Origin: Elusimicrobiota bacterium
GTDB lineage: Bacteria; Elusimicrobiota; Elusimicrobia; UBA1565; UBA9628
Length of the DNA: 61,178 nt
NCBI GenBank assembly: GCA_016207665.1
Contig: JACQPG010000160.1
Location: 1 to 61,178 of the forward strand
Direction: 5' to 3'
This document shows, piece after piece, positions 15,768 to 24,594 of this stretch. The notes under the pieces were generated by a model. The model did not search any database and was not told where the DNA came from. It saw only the letters and a list, made by a program, of their open reading frames with translations. A program made the translations under genes and the position numbers. Each line of letters starts with the position of its first letter. The stretch's first letter is position 1.

Positions 15768-15778
15768 GGCGGCCCCTC

Positions 15779-16276
15779 CTAGCGAAAATTCTTGAACTGG
15801 AGATCGACGCCGAAGTTTTGGCCCTTGAGCAGGACGATGGCGGACTGCAGCTCGTCCTTGGACTTGCTCGAGACGCGCAGTTGATCCCCCTGTATCGAGG
15901 CGTTGACCTTGAGCTTGGCCTGCTTGATCGCGGCGGCCATCTCCTTGGCCTTGTCGGTCGGGATGCCGGCCTGAATGGAGACGGGCATCCGAGCGGTCTG
16001 TCCCAAGGCCTGCTCCACTTTTCCTTTAGTGAAATTCCTTAGGGGAAGGCCTCTTTTCGCCATCCGAGTATTCAAGATGTCCAGGGCCGCGTTGATCTTA
16101 TACTCGTCGATCGCGCGCACGATAATGCTCTTTTCCTTGGCGTTGAGCTCGATGGAGACCGCGGCGTCCTTGAAGTCGAAGCGGTTCGATATCTCCTTGA
16201 GCGCCACGTTGACGCTTTCTTGCACTATGTTGAAGTCCACTTCGCTGACCACGTCGAAAGAGAAATCAGAGGCCAT
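15779..16276 (-). CDS. yajQ: YajQ-family nucleotide-binding protein
   Basis: 165 residues, the normal length, with the family opening SDFSFDVVSEVDFNIVQESVNVALKEISNRFDF and the second repeat ending VSSKSKDELQSAIVLLK. YajQ proteins have two ferredoxin-like halves and bind nucleotides; some bind cyclic di-GMP and act with transcription factors. It lies 8 bases after hutU and is probably cotranscribed. A CHASE2 nucleotide cyclase upstream and a PilZ-like protein elsewhere in the window make second-messenger signalling plausible, but no direct link can be seen. Confidence 0.93.
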   Translation of the reverse strand: MASDFSFDVVSEVDFNIVQESVNVALKEISNRFDFKDAAVSIELNAKEKSIIVRAIDEYKINAALDILNTRMAKRGLPLRNFTKGKVEQALGQTARMPVSIQAGIPTDKAKEMAAAIKQAKLKVNASIQGDQLRVSSKSKDELQSAIVLLKGQNFGVDLQFKNFR

Positions 16277-16284
16277 GAGCCCTC

Positions 16285-17928
16285 CTAACAGGGGATTTTC
16301 AGCTTGTGCTTGCGGGCCGTCGAGGCGGCTTCCTCGTAGCCCGCGTCCGCGTGGCGGATGACGCCGAGCCCCGGATCATTGGTGAGCACGCGCGAAAGCC
16401 GCTGGTCCATATCCCGGCTGCCGTCGGCCACGCAGACCTGCCCCGCGTGGAGCGAATAGCCCATTCCGACCCCGCCCCCATGATGGAAGCTCACCCAGGA
16501 AGCGCCTGAGGCCGTGTTGAGCAAGGCGTTGAGTATCGGCCAATCCGCGACCGCGTCGCTTCCGTCCTTCATGCCCTCGGTCTCGCGATGGGGACTGGCG
16601 ACCGAGCCGGTATCGAGGTGATCGCGGCCGATGACGATGGGCGCGGCCACCTTCCCTTTTTTGACGAGATGGTTCAGCCGAAGGCCCATCTCGGCCCTCT
16701 CCCCCAATCCCAACCAGCAAATCCGGGCCGGCAGGCCTTGAAAGGCGATTTTCTCGCCCGCCAGCCGCATCCAACGCTCCAGGGCCTTGTCTTTGGGGAA
16801 TAGGCTCAAGGTTTCCCTGTCGGTGGCCGCGATATCCTGCGGCTTGCCCGAAAGCGCGACCCAGCGGAAGGGGCCCTTGCCCCGGCAGAACAAGGGCCGG
16901 ATGAAGGCCGGCACGAATCCGGGGATATCGTAGGCGTCCTTGACCCCGGCTTGAAAGGCCATGGTGCGTATGTTGTTGCCGTAATCGAAGGCCACCGCTC
17001 CCTGGCGCTTGAGCTCGAGCATGGCCCGCACATGCTCGGCGATGGAATCCCCGGCCCGGCGAAGGTATTCCTTGGGGTCCTCCCGGCGCAGCCGCGCCGC
17101 GTCCTCGAGGGACAAGCCCCGCGGGATATACCCGATCAATGGATCATGAGCCGAGGTCTGATCCGTGAGAAGATCCACGGGCACGCGCCTTCGCGCGAGC
17201 TCGGGAATGATATCCGCCGCGTTTCCCAGAAGCCCCACGGAAAGGGCTTGTCCCTTTTCCTTGGCCTCCGATACCCGGCGCAAGGCCGAGTCGAGATCGG
17301 TTTCCATGGCGTCGAGATAACGGGTCTTGAGCCGCATCTCGATGCGGGCGCGATCGACCTCCACGGCCAAAAAGCTCGCGCCGTTCATGGTGGCGGCCAA
17401 GGGCTGGGCCCCGCCCATGCCGCCCAGGCCCGCGGTGACCACCAGCCGTCCTTGAAGAGTGCCGCCGAAATGGCGGCGGGCCGCCTCGGCGAAGGTCTCA
17501 TAGGTGCCCTGCACGATGCCCTGCGTTCCTATATAGATCCAGGAGCCCGCGGTCATCTGCCCGTACATCATGAGGCCCCGGCGCTCGAGCTCGTTGAAAT
17601 GCTCCCAGGTGGCCCAACGGCCGACGAGATTGGAGTTGGCGATGAGCACTCGGGGGGCCCAGGAATGCGTGCGGAAAACGCCGACAGGCTTGCCGGATTG
17701 GACGAGCAGGGTCTCGTCGTCCTCAAGCCTCTTAAGCGCGCGCACGATGGCCCGGAAACTGTCCCAATCGCGCGCGGCCCGGCCCCGCCCGCCGTAAACG
17801 ATCAGGTCCTGGGGCCTTTCAGCGACCTCGGGATCGAGATTGTTCATGAGCATGCGCAGCGCGCCCTCTTGCTGCCAGCCCCTGCAAGACAGCCTCGATC
17901 CCCGAGGCGCGCGTATCGCCCGGCTCAT
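16285..17928 (-). CDS. hutU: Urocanate hydratase
   Basis: 547 residues, full length. The N terminus contains [32 protein letters not shown], the dinucleotide-binding region is [15 protein letters not shown], and the C-terminal half holds [10 protein letters not shown] and [18 protein letters not shown]. The enzyme uses NAD as an electrophile to convert urocanate to imidazolonepropionate, the substrate of hutI at 12545. The start overlaps the hutH stop by 4 bases, so the two are translationally coupled. Confidence 0.96.
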   Translation of the reverse strand: MSRAIRAPRGSRLSCRGWQQEGALRMLMNNLDPEVAERPQDLIVYGGRGRAARDWDSFRAIVRALKRLEDDETLLVQSGKPVGVFRTHSWAPRVLIANSNLVGRWATWEHFNELERRGLMMYGQMTAGSWIYIGTQGIVQGTYETFAEAARRHFGGTLQGRLVVTAGLGGMGGAQPLAATMNGASFLAVEVDRARIEMRLKTRYLDAMETDLDSALRRVSEAKEKGQALSVGLLGNAADIIPELARRRVPVDLLTDQTSAHDPLIGYIPRGLSLEDAARLRREDPKEYLRRAGDSIAEHVRAMLELKRQGAVAFDYGNNIRTMAFQAGVKDAYDIPGFVPAFIRPLFCRGKGPFRWVALSGKPQDIAATDRETLSLFPKDKALERWMRLAGEKIAFQGLPARICWLGLGERAEMGLRLNHLVKKGKVAAPIVIGRDHLDTGSVASPHRETEGMKDGSDAVADWPILNALLNTASGASWVSFHHGGGVGMGYSLHAGQVCVADGSRDMDQRLSRVLTNDPGLGVIRHADAGYEEAASTARKHKLKIPC

Positions 17929-19439
17929 TTCAAGGCTTCCCCGAAATAGCCGGCCAGGACGGCCCGCGCGACCGACTCGATGCGCGAGCCGAGCTCCTCG
18001 TCGCCCGAGGATCGCGGGGCGAGCTGGCGCAAAAGGGCCAAGGCCTTGGCCGGACCGCGTCCGGGGCGCAACGGGGCATGAGCCTCGACCGCCTGGGAGG
18101 CGGCCAGCAGCTCGATGGCCACGATCTGGGCCGCGCGCGACACGATGGTCTTGAACTTCAGCGCGGCCGCCATGCCCATGCTGACGAAATCCTCCTGCCC
18201 TCCGGAGGTCGGGATCGAATCCGCGGAGGCCGGATGCGCGAGCACCTTGTTCTCGGACGCCAGCGCGGCGGCGACCACCTGAGGGATCATCCAGCCCGAC
18301 TCGAGCCCGGGATCTTGGGCCAAGAACGGAGAAAGCTTGGGCGCGCGGCCCGAGACCAGATGGGCGATGCGCCGCTCGGACATATTGCCCAGCGCGGTGA
18401 GAGCGATCGCGGCGAAATCGAAGGCGAAGGCCAAGGCCTGTCCGTGGAAATGGCCGCCCGAGCGGACCTGGCTGCCGATCACCACGGGGTTGTCGGTCAC
18501 GCTGCTCATCTCGGTCTCGACGGTGACCCGAGCGTTTTCAAGCGCCTCGAGAACCGCCCCATGCACCTGGGGCAGGCAGCGCAGGCTATAGGGATCCTGC
18601 ACCCGGGGATCGTCCTCGCGATGGGACTGCCTGATCTGGCTGTCGGCCATCATGGCGTGCAATTGCCGGGCCGCGGCGAGCTGGCCCGGATGGGGCTTGA
18701 GCTTGTGCAGGACGGGATCGAAAGGGTCCGGGGTGCCGGTGAGCGCCTCCAGGCTGAGAGTCCCGGCCGCCTGGGCCGCCTCGAAAACGTTGAAGGCGCG
18801 AGCCAGAGCCAGGCCGCCCACCGCCTGCATGGCCTGAGTGCCGTTGAGCAGGGCCAGCCCTTCCTTGGCCTGAAGCGACAAGGGCTTGGCGCCGGCGCGC
18901 CGAAGGGCCTCGGCTCCGCCGATCCGGCGTCCGTCCAGGAAAGCCTCGCCCCGCCCGATGAGCAACAGAGCCATATGGGCCTGCGGCGCGAGGTCCCCGC
19001 TGGCTCCCACCGAGCCCCGACTGGGAATCACGGGAGCAGCTCCGGCCTTGAGCAGCCGGAGCATGGTCTCGACCAGCTCGCGGCGCACGCCGGAATAGCC
19101 GCGAGCGAGCTCATTGGCCCGCAAGAAAAGCATGGCCCGGCTCTCGCGGGGCTCCAAGGGCTCGCCCACCCCGCAGGCGTGGGACAGCACGAGATTGCGC
19201 TGAAGGGCCGTCAGCTGGTCGGGACCGATGCGGCGCGAGGCCAACTCGCCGAATCCCGTATTGACGCCGTAGACCGGCCTGCCGGAGCCCGTGGCCGCCA
19301 GAAGCCGGCGCCGGCAGTCCTCGATCCTCTTGCGGGCCGAGGCCCCGAGAGACACGGCTCGCCCATGGGCGACCGAGAAGAGATCGGCGAGCGAAGGACG
19401 CCCGCCTAGGGCAAAGGGCGCCGGACGGGCATGAGCCAC
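17925..19439 (-). CDS. hutH: Histidine ammonia-lyase
   Basis: 504 residues. The self-forming MIO cofactor motif Ala-Ser-Gly is at residues 146-148 in [16 protein letters not shown]. Other family landmarks are [23 protein letters not shown], and [18 protein letters not shown]. It deaminates histidine to urocanate and ammonia in the cytoplasm, the first step before hutU. It starts 6 bases after the thiolase stop, so histidine breakdown is coupled to a thiolase gene here. No hutG, hutF or ftcD is visible, so the last steps must be encoded elsewhere. Confidence 0.96.
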   Translation of the reverse strand: MAHARPAPFALGGRPSLADLFSVAHGRAVSLGASARKRIEDCRRRLLAATGSGRPVYGVNTGFGELASRRIGPDQLTALQRNLVLSHACGVGEPLEPRESRAMLFLRANELARGYSGVRRELVETMLRLLKAGAAPVIPSRGSVGASGDLAPQAHMALLLIGRGEAFLDGRRIGGAEALRRAGAKPLSLQAKEGLALLNGTQAMQAVGGLALARAFNVFEAAQAAGTLSLEALTGTPDPFDPVLHKLKPHPGQLAAARQLHAMMADSQIRQSHREDDPRVQDPYSLRCLPQVHGAVLEALENARVTVETEMSSVTDNPVVIGSQVRSGGHFHGQALAFAFDFAAIALTALGNMSERRIAHLVSGRAPKLSPFLAQDPGLESGWMIPQVVAAALASENKVLAHPASADSIPTSGGQEDFVSMGMAAALKFKTIVSRAAQIVAIELLAASQAVEAHAPLRPGRGPAKALALLRQLAPRSSGDEELGSRIESVARAVLAGYFGEALK

Positions 19440-19445
19440 GATGGG

Positions 19446-20591
19446 CTAGACCTTCTCTATCGCGACGGCGACGGCCTCGCCCCCGCCCAGGCAGATCGCG
19501 GCGATGCCTCTCTTGCCGCCGTTATGGTGGAGCAGCTGCGCCAGGGTGACCAGTATGCGGCAACCGCTGGCCCCGATGGGATGGCCCAGGGCCACGGCTC
19601 CGCCGCGCACGTTGACCTTGTCCAAGGGGATGCCCGTGATCTTGGAGACCGCCAGGGTCACCACGCTGAACGCCTCGTTGATCTCGAAATAATCGACGGA
19701 TTCCAAGGGCCAGCCCAGGTTCTTGAGCAGCTTCTGCACCGCCCCGGCGGGAGCGGTCGTGAACCATTGCGGTTCCTGGCTGAAAGTGGCCCAGCCGGCT
19801 ATCTTGGCCAGGGCCCTCTTTCCGGCCGCGCCCTGGGCGCTGGCCAGCACCACGGCCGCGGCGCCGTCGTTGATCTTGGAGGCATTGGCCGCGGTAATCG
19901 TGCCCCCCGCCTTGAAGGCGGGCTTCAACTTGCCTATCTTGTCGAGCTTGGCCCTCCCCGGCTCCTCGTCGGCGGCGATGCCGTCGACCGAGCATATCTC
20001 GGCGTTGAAGGCTCCGGACTTCTGCGCCTCGATGGCCTTCTCATAGCTGCGCTTGGCGTAATCGTCCTGGGCCTCGCGCGAGATGGAGTACTTCTCCGCG
20101 CACATCTCGCCGCAGTCGCCCATATGCACGTCGGTATAGGGATCGGTCAAGCCGTCCTTGAGTATGGAATCGACCAGGGTGGCGTTGCCGTAGCGATAAC
20201 CGGTCCGGGCCTTGTCTAGAAGGAAGGGAGCCCGGCTCATGGACTCCATGCCGCCGGCCACCGCGTAGTCCTCCTCTCCCAGGCGGATGGACTGGCTGGC
20301 CATCATCACGGCCTTGAGCCCCGAGCCGCAGACCTTGTTGACCGTGGTGGCCCCGGCCGAGGCCGGTATGCCGGCGTAGATGGCGGCCTGGCGCGCCGGG
20401 GCTTGGCCTATGCCCGCGCTGATCACATTGCCCATGACCACCTCCTGTATCTGCTCAGGGTTGACCTGGGCCTGCGATAGGACGGTCTTGATGGCCCTGG
20501 AAGCGAGTTGCGGGGCTGAATAGCTGGCCAAGGCTCCATTGAGGGCTCCGATCGGGGTGCGGGAAGCAGCCAAGATAAATACATCTTGCAT
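19446..20591 (-). CDS. Acetyl-CoA C-acetyltransferase (thiolase)
   Basis: 381 residues. The acyl-accepting Cys88 is in NKVCGSGLKAVMMA, the His in GGAVALGHPIGASGCR and the second Cys in AAICLGGGEAVAVAIE. These are all thiolase signatures of the biosynthetic AtoB/PhaA type. It condenses two acetyl-CoA molecules or splits acetoacetyl-CoA. AGGAG 6 bases before the ATG gives a normal ribosome-binding site. It is the first gene of the hutH-hutU-yajQ-protease run. Grouping with histidine breakdown suggests the products feed an acyl-CoA fermentation pathway, which is inference. Confidence 0.93.
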   Translation of the reverse strand: MQDVFILAASRTPIGALNGALASYSAPQLASRAIKTVLSQAQVNPEQIQEVVMGNVISAGIGQAPARQAAIYAGIPASAGATTVNKVCGSGLKAVMMASQSIRLGEEDYAVAGGMESMSRAPFLLDKARTGYRYGNATLVDSILKDGLTDPYTDVHMGDCGEMCAEKYSISREAQDDYAKRSYEKAIEAQKSGAFNAEICSVDGIAADEEPGRAKLDKIGKLKPAFKAGGTITAANASKINDGAAAVVLASAQGAAGKRALAKIAGWATFSQEPQWFTTAPAGAVQKLLKNLGWPLESVDYFEINEAFSVVTLAVSKITGIPLDKVNVRGGAVALGHPIGASGCRILVTLAQLLHHNGGKRGIAAICLGGGEAVAVAIEKV

Positions 20592-20622
20592 AGGAAACTC
20601 CTGCGGACGCGAGGTCCGGTCG

Positions 20623-21324
20623 CTAATAATATATCATTCTTGCGGCTAATCCGCAGAGGACGGCGACGGCGGCGCCCGACCAGAGGCTGAACCAGCTCAC
20701 ATCCATCAAGCGGCGTTTGCGCACATAATACATCACGCCAAGCCAAGCGGCCCCAAGCGCAGGCCAGGCCAAGCCGGGGATCAGCATACAGCCGGCCAAG
20801 ACCAAGCGCTCCGCCATCATGAAGTACTTTTCCTGGGTGCCCGGGAATTCGCGATCATACAGGTCCTTCTCGATGAAATAGATCAGCACCGTACTGGCAT
20901 GAGTGACGAAAACGAACAAGCAGCCCAGCACCGGCCAGGTCTCGGGCATGAGCTCGGCCGCTCCCCCATGAGGAATGACCAGGAAAATCACCGCGTAATG
21001 GATGAACTGGTCCCAGAGGAAATAGAGGGTGTTGTCGGGGGTGCGATAGCGGAAGATGGTGAAGACCCGCCACTGATCCTCGATGAAATGGAGCGCAAAG
21101 ACGATCAGGATGCAGCCCCAGCCCCTGAGCCCCGCCACCCCGGGCAGCTCCACCCAGACCTCGTTGATATAGGGCCAGGTGAACCAGAGATAGAACACGG
21201 GATGCGTGGCGCAATGCAACAGCATCCCCCAGAGGCTGCTGCGCTTCCAGCGGTTGACCACGTTGAACTGGAAGGTGAAATCCGCGAGCAGATGCCCGAA
21301 GAGAAGCCGCCAGAAAATGATCAT
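20623..21324 (-). CDS. DUF3307 membrane protein
   Basis: 233 residues with about six membrane helices. It opens FWRLLFGHLLADFTFQFNVVNRWKR and continues LLHCATHPVFYL and DQFIHY, the His/Asp-rich pattern of DUF3307 proteins; no biochemical role is established for the family. The ATG at 21324 and its GGAGGG ribosome-binding site both lie inside a 32-bp perfect palindrome, so translation could be controlled by RNA folding. It lies between the cyclase gene and the thiolase-hut run, 31 bases before the thiolase. Confidence 0.8.
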   Translation of the reverse strand: MIIFWRLLFGHLLADFTFQFNVVNRWKRSSLWGMLLHCATHPVFYLWFTWPYINEVWVELPGVAGLRGWGCILIVFALHFIEDQWRVFTIFRYRTPDNTLYFLWDQFIHYAVIFLVIPHGGAAELMPETWPVLGCLFVFVTHASTVLIYFIEKDLYDREFPGTQEKYFMMAERLVLAGCMLIPGLAWPALGAAWLGVMYYVRKRRLMDVSWFSLWSGAAVAVLCGLAARMIYY

Positions 21325-21353
21325 GGCAGCCCTCCATATGGAGGGCTGCCATG
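21322..21353. repeat. 32-bp perfect palindrome over a ribosome-binding site and start codon
   Basis: CATGGCAGCCCTCCAT and its exact complement meet with no loop, centred between 21337 and 21338. On the minus strand the right half holds GGAGGG and the start ATG of the DUF3307 gene. As RNA the arms would fold into a hairpin with a minimal loop that hides both. As DNA it could be an operator or cruciform. It also lies between the cyclase stop (21380) and the next gene. Confidence 0.7.
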
Positions 21354-21379
21354 GCCGCCAGGAGGAATTGCGCCGGCGG

Positions 21380-23476
21380 TCATTTGGCGGTCATCTTGAC
21401 GACGCCGTCCCACTCCTCGGCCGGAGCGATCGCGGCGTAGCCGCGCGCCTCGGTGAGGTAGAAATTGGCGGGGCCGTCGTCCGGAATCAGCTTGGCGACT
21501 TCCTGCAATTCCATCACCGACTCGGCGAACTCGCGCTTCTGGAAGTGTTTGAGCCCCCTCTCGTAATGCGGCAGGGCCTTTTTCCAAGTCTCCGAAAGCT
21601 CGTCTTTCTTGGCCAAGAGCTCGAACACCCTGATCGGGGTCTCCTTGCCTATCACGCGTATGCGGCCCAGCTCACGGGCATCCACGGCCGAGCGGGCGCC
21701 CTCGAAAGTCGATTCGCTGACCATGATGCGCGAGCCGAAGAACTTGTTGGCGCCCTCCAGCCGGGAGGCAAGGTTGACCTCGTCGCCGATCACCGTGTAC
21801 TGCAGCTTCTGCTGGGAGCCCGTGAACCCGACCTTCATCAGGCCCGAGTTCAAGCCGATGCGGGCCTCCGGCAGCTCGGGCAAGGGGAAGGGGAACTTGT
21901 GGGTCTCGTTGATGCGCTTCATCACCTCCTGGCATCTGATGGCGGCCAGGCAGGCGCGCAGGCGATGATCGGGCTGGTCCAGGGGAGCGTTCCAGAAAGC
22001 CATGACGCAATCGCCGATATACTTGTCTACCGTGCCTTTATGCTCCTGCTCGATCACTTCGGTGAGCGCGGAAAGGTAGACGTTCAAGAAATCGAAGATG
22101 TTATTGCCGATCTTCTCCGAGATGTTGGTGAAATGCGCGATGTCCAGGAAGAACACCGTCATGTCGCGCTCTTGCGAGCTGATCGTCGCCTTCTCGGGGT
22201 TCTTGGCCAGATCCTTCACGACCTCCGGCGAGACGAAACGGCCGAAGGTCTGCTGAATGGCGCGCTTTTCCTGCCCCTCCGTGAGCACCCGATAGACGGT
22301 CTGGACCAAGAAGGACAGGCCCAAGGCGGTCAAGGGCGCTATGAACTCGACTTGAACGAGTCCGGAGGCCTGCCAAAAACCGAACACGGTCCACGAAACG
22401 AACAAAGCCGCGGCTCCGCCCGCTCCGATCAAGGGCGGCAACCTGACCAGCCAAACCGGTATCCAGATCATGGCGAGCATGACCAACAGCATCCGGCCGC
22501 GCGGCCAAGCGAGAAGAAAATCCCCATGCAACGCGTTGTCGATCACGTTCGCGTGATAATCCACCCCGGGGGAGACCTGGAGGAAAGGCGTGGGGTAATG
22601 ATCGTAATAGCCGAGCGTGGTCGAGCCCACCAGCATGATGGAGCCCTTGATCGCCTTTTTCTGCGCCTCGCTCAACTCGCCGCTGAGCAGGTCCATATAG
22701 GAAATGGTGCGATAAGCGGAGTCTATCTCGTCGAGATTCGCCACCTTGCCGACCAGCCCCGCGTCGCGGCGCTCGCGCTTGAGCCATTTGCGCGGAGGCC
22801 GGTAGTTGACGATCAAGACCTTTTGCTTGTCGCCGCCGAAATCGGCCGCGATCTGCTCGAGCGGCTTGCCCAGGAAGCTGGCCAATATGGCGGCGTCGAG
22901 AGAAGGTCCCATGCGGTTTTTATCCTTGGGATCCTGGACGCGACGGTCGAACATCATGGCCCTTCTCAAATGCCCGTCGCCGTCGAGCAGCTGATCCACG
23001 TTGGGATAGCCCGCGTATTCCGAGGCCTTGATCAGCCCCTCGATGGGCAGATCCATCTGCACCACCTCTCCGGCCGGAGTGTATTTGGTCTCGGTCTTGA
23101 ATATGTGAATGGCCTTGCCGAAACGCCGGGTCGCCTCTATGAGCTCGGCGTCATGCTCGCGCGGCTCCAGGAACATCATGTCGAAGGCCACGGTCTTGAC
23201 CCCGTAAGCCTTGGCCTTGTCTAAAAAGCGCGCGTGAAGGCTGCGGGGGGGCGGAAGACCGTGCTTCTTGATAGTCTGGTCGTCGATGGCCGCGATGATG
23301 ATGCGCGGGTCGCCGGGCTTGAGCGAGGCGGCCCGCAAGAGGAACACGCGGTCCATCCAAACCCTTTCGGGACCCACGAACACGTCGAGCCAATAGAGAA
23401 AGCCGAAGAACAGGGAGAATCCGATCGCGAAGTAGATCGGGAAACGGCGCCGACCCTCCTTTTGGGAAGGCTTCAC
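21380..23476 (-). CDS. CHASE2-domain class III adenylate/guanylate cyclase
   Basis: 698 residues. One membrane helix (about 12-30) is followed by a CHASE2 sensor domain (RVFLLRAASLKPGDPRIIIAAIDDQTIKKHG, VKTVAFDMMFLEP). Two or three helices come next, then a class III cyclase domain with metal-binding Asp in FFLDIAHFT and in IGDCVMAFW, and substrate region YTVIGDEVNLASRLE. The last ~90 residues look like short helical repeats. It should make cyclic AMP or GMP in response to an extracytoplasmic cue; purine choice is undecided. The start overlaps the HEAT-repeat gene by 4 bases. Confidence 0.9.
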   Translation of the reverse strand: MKPSQKEGRRRFPIYFAIGFSLFFGFLYWLDVFVGPERVWMDRVFLLRAASLKPGDPRIIIAAIDDQTIKKHGLPPPRSLHARFLDKAKAYGVKTVAFDMMFLEPREHDAELIEATRRFGKAIHIFKTETKYTPAGEVVQMDLPIEGLIKASEYAGYPNVDQLLDGDGHLRRAMMFDRRVQDPKDKNRMGPSLDAAILASFLGKPLEQIAADFGGDKQKVLIVNYRPPRKWLKRERRDAGLVGKVANLDEIDSAYRTISYMDLLSGELSEAQKKAIKGSIMLVGSTTLGYYDHYPTPFLQVSPGVDYHANVIDNALHGDFLLAWPRGRMLLVMLAMIWIPVWLVRLPPLIGAGGAAALFVSWTVFGFWQASGLVQVEFIAPLTALGLSFLVQTVYRVLTEGQEKRAIQQTFGRFVSPEVVKDLAKNPEKATISSQERDMTVFFLDIAHFTNISEKIGNNIFDFLNVYLSALTEVIEQEHKGTVDKYIGDCVMAFWNAPLDQPDHRLRACLAAIRCQEVMKRINETHKFPFPLPELPEARIGLNSGLMKVGFTGSQQKLQYTVIGDEVNLASRLEGANKFFGSRIMVSESTFEGARSAVDARELGRIRVIGKETPIRVFELLAKKDELSETWKKALPHYERGLKHFQKREFAESVMELQEVAKLIPDDGPANFYLTEARGYAAIAPAEEWDGVVKMTAK

Positions 23477-24495
23477 GGGGATGTCTTTTTTGCGGGTTTG
23501 GCGTTGCTAGAGGCAGGCTTGGCCGCGCCCTTGGGGGCCGTCGCGGGGGCCTTGGCGGGCTCCTTGATGCCCAGCTTCTGCCGCAATTGACGCCGGGCAT
23601 GCTCCATATTGGCCTTGGTGGCCGCGTCGGCCTCGGCCGCCCAAGCGGCATCGAGAGCGGGCCAGGCCCTTTTCTCGTCGCCGACTAGAGCGAGTATGTT
23701 GGCCGCCTGTTGACGGTACATCGGCTCTCTTTCCTTGAGCGCGGCCAAAGCCACTGGCACCCCGGTGGAGTCGCCGACCTGGGCCAGGGCCAAGGCGGCT
23801 TGGAGGCGCACCGAGAGTTGCGGGTCGCCCAACAAGGCCATGAGATTGGAGGATGAGGACTGATCGCGCATCTGGCCCAAGGCCCTCACGGCCTCGGCCC
23901 GGATCGAAGGATCTGCCTCGTTCTTCGCCATGTCCTGGAGGGCCGGGGCCGCTTCGCGAGCCTGCATAAGCCCCAGGGCCGCCGCGGCCGCCCGTCTCAT
24001 CTCCGGATCCTTGTCCTTGAGCGCCTCCATCAAGGCGGGGGCCGCCGAGCTCGCGCGTATGGCGCCTAGGGTGCGGGCGGCGGAATAACGCACTCCAGGC
24101 TCCGAGTCCTTGAGCGCCGTGCCCAGGGCCATGGCCGTATTGGGATCGCCGATATAGGCCAGCGCGATCGCGGCGGCCTGGCGCACGGCCGGGCTCTTGT
24201 CCTGGACCAAGGCCGCGGCGATGCGGCCCGAGGCCTCTTGCACCCTCAGCATGCCCAGCGAGGTGACCGTCACTTCGCGCACCAGGGGATTGGCGTCCGA
24301 AAGAAGAGGGATCAAGGGGGACGCGGCCGAGGGATTGCGCATCTCGCCGAGGGCCTGGGCAGCCTGCCGCCGGACCATGGGGTCGGAATGATTGAGCTTG
24401 CCCAATGCGTCTTGAAACGGATCGCCCTGAGCCCAAGCCGAAGGCGCCAAAATAAGGGAAAAACAACACAATATTAGAACGCGCATGATGGCCAT
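23473..24495 (-). CDS. Exported HEAT-repeat protein
   Basis: 340 residues. MRVLILCCFSLILAPSAWAQG is a signal peptide, and about seven HEAT/PBS-lyase-like repeats follow (for example PMVRRQAAQALGEMRNPSAASPL and PAVRQAAAIALAYIGDPNTA). The tail is rich in Lys, Ala and Pro. It probably serves as a periplasmic binding scaffold. The ATG at 24495 is favoured because a good promoter lies immediately upstream; ATG 24486 is the alternative. The stop overlaps the CHASE2 cyclase start, so a role in delivering a signal to the CHASE2 domain is an attractive inference. Confidence 0.85.
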   Translation of the reverse strand: MAIMRVLILCCFSLILAPSAWAQGDPFQDALGKLNHSDPMVRRQAAQALGEMRNPSAASPLIPLLSDANPLVREVTVTSLGMLRVQEASGRIAAALVQDKSPAVRQAAAIALAYIGDPNTAMALGTALKDSEPGVRYSAARTLGAIRASSAAPALMEALKDKDPEMRRAAAAALGLMQAREAAPALQDMAKNEADPSIRAEAVRALGQMRDQSSSSNLMALLGDPQLSVRLQAALALAQVGDSTGVPVALAALKEREPMYRQQAANILALVGDEKRAWPALDAAWAAEADAATKANMEHARRQLRQKLGIKEPAKAPATAPKGAAKPASSNAKPAKKTSP

Positions 24496-24501
24496 GGACG
24501 A

Positions 24502-24530
24502 ATTGTAGCCTTTGAATGACAATCTTTCAA
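24502..24530 (-). promoter_or_regulatory. Sigma-70-like promoter directly abutting a start codon
   Basis: On the minus strand TTGAAA (24525-24530) and TACAAT (24502-24507) are 17 bases apart. The -10 box ends 6 bases before the ATG at 24495, so the message would start at or within a base or two of that ATG. There is no ribosome-binding site. Confidence 0.7.
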
Positions 24531-24536
24531 GGCGCG

Positions 24537-24567
24537 AAAAAAAGCCCCCGCCGGGATGGCGGGGGCT
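24537..24567 (-). terminator. Intrinsic terminator
   Basis: AGCCCCCGCC and GGCGGGGGCT form a perfect 10-bp stem with a 5-base loop. On the minus strand it is followed by a run of seven T. It ends the two-gene exported-protein operon whose last stop is at 24595. Confidence 0.9.
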
Positions 24568-24594
24568 GGTGATCAGGAAGGGACCGCTATCGAA

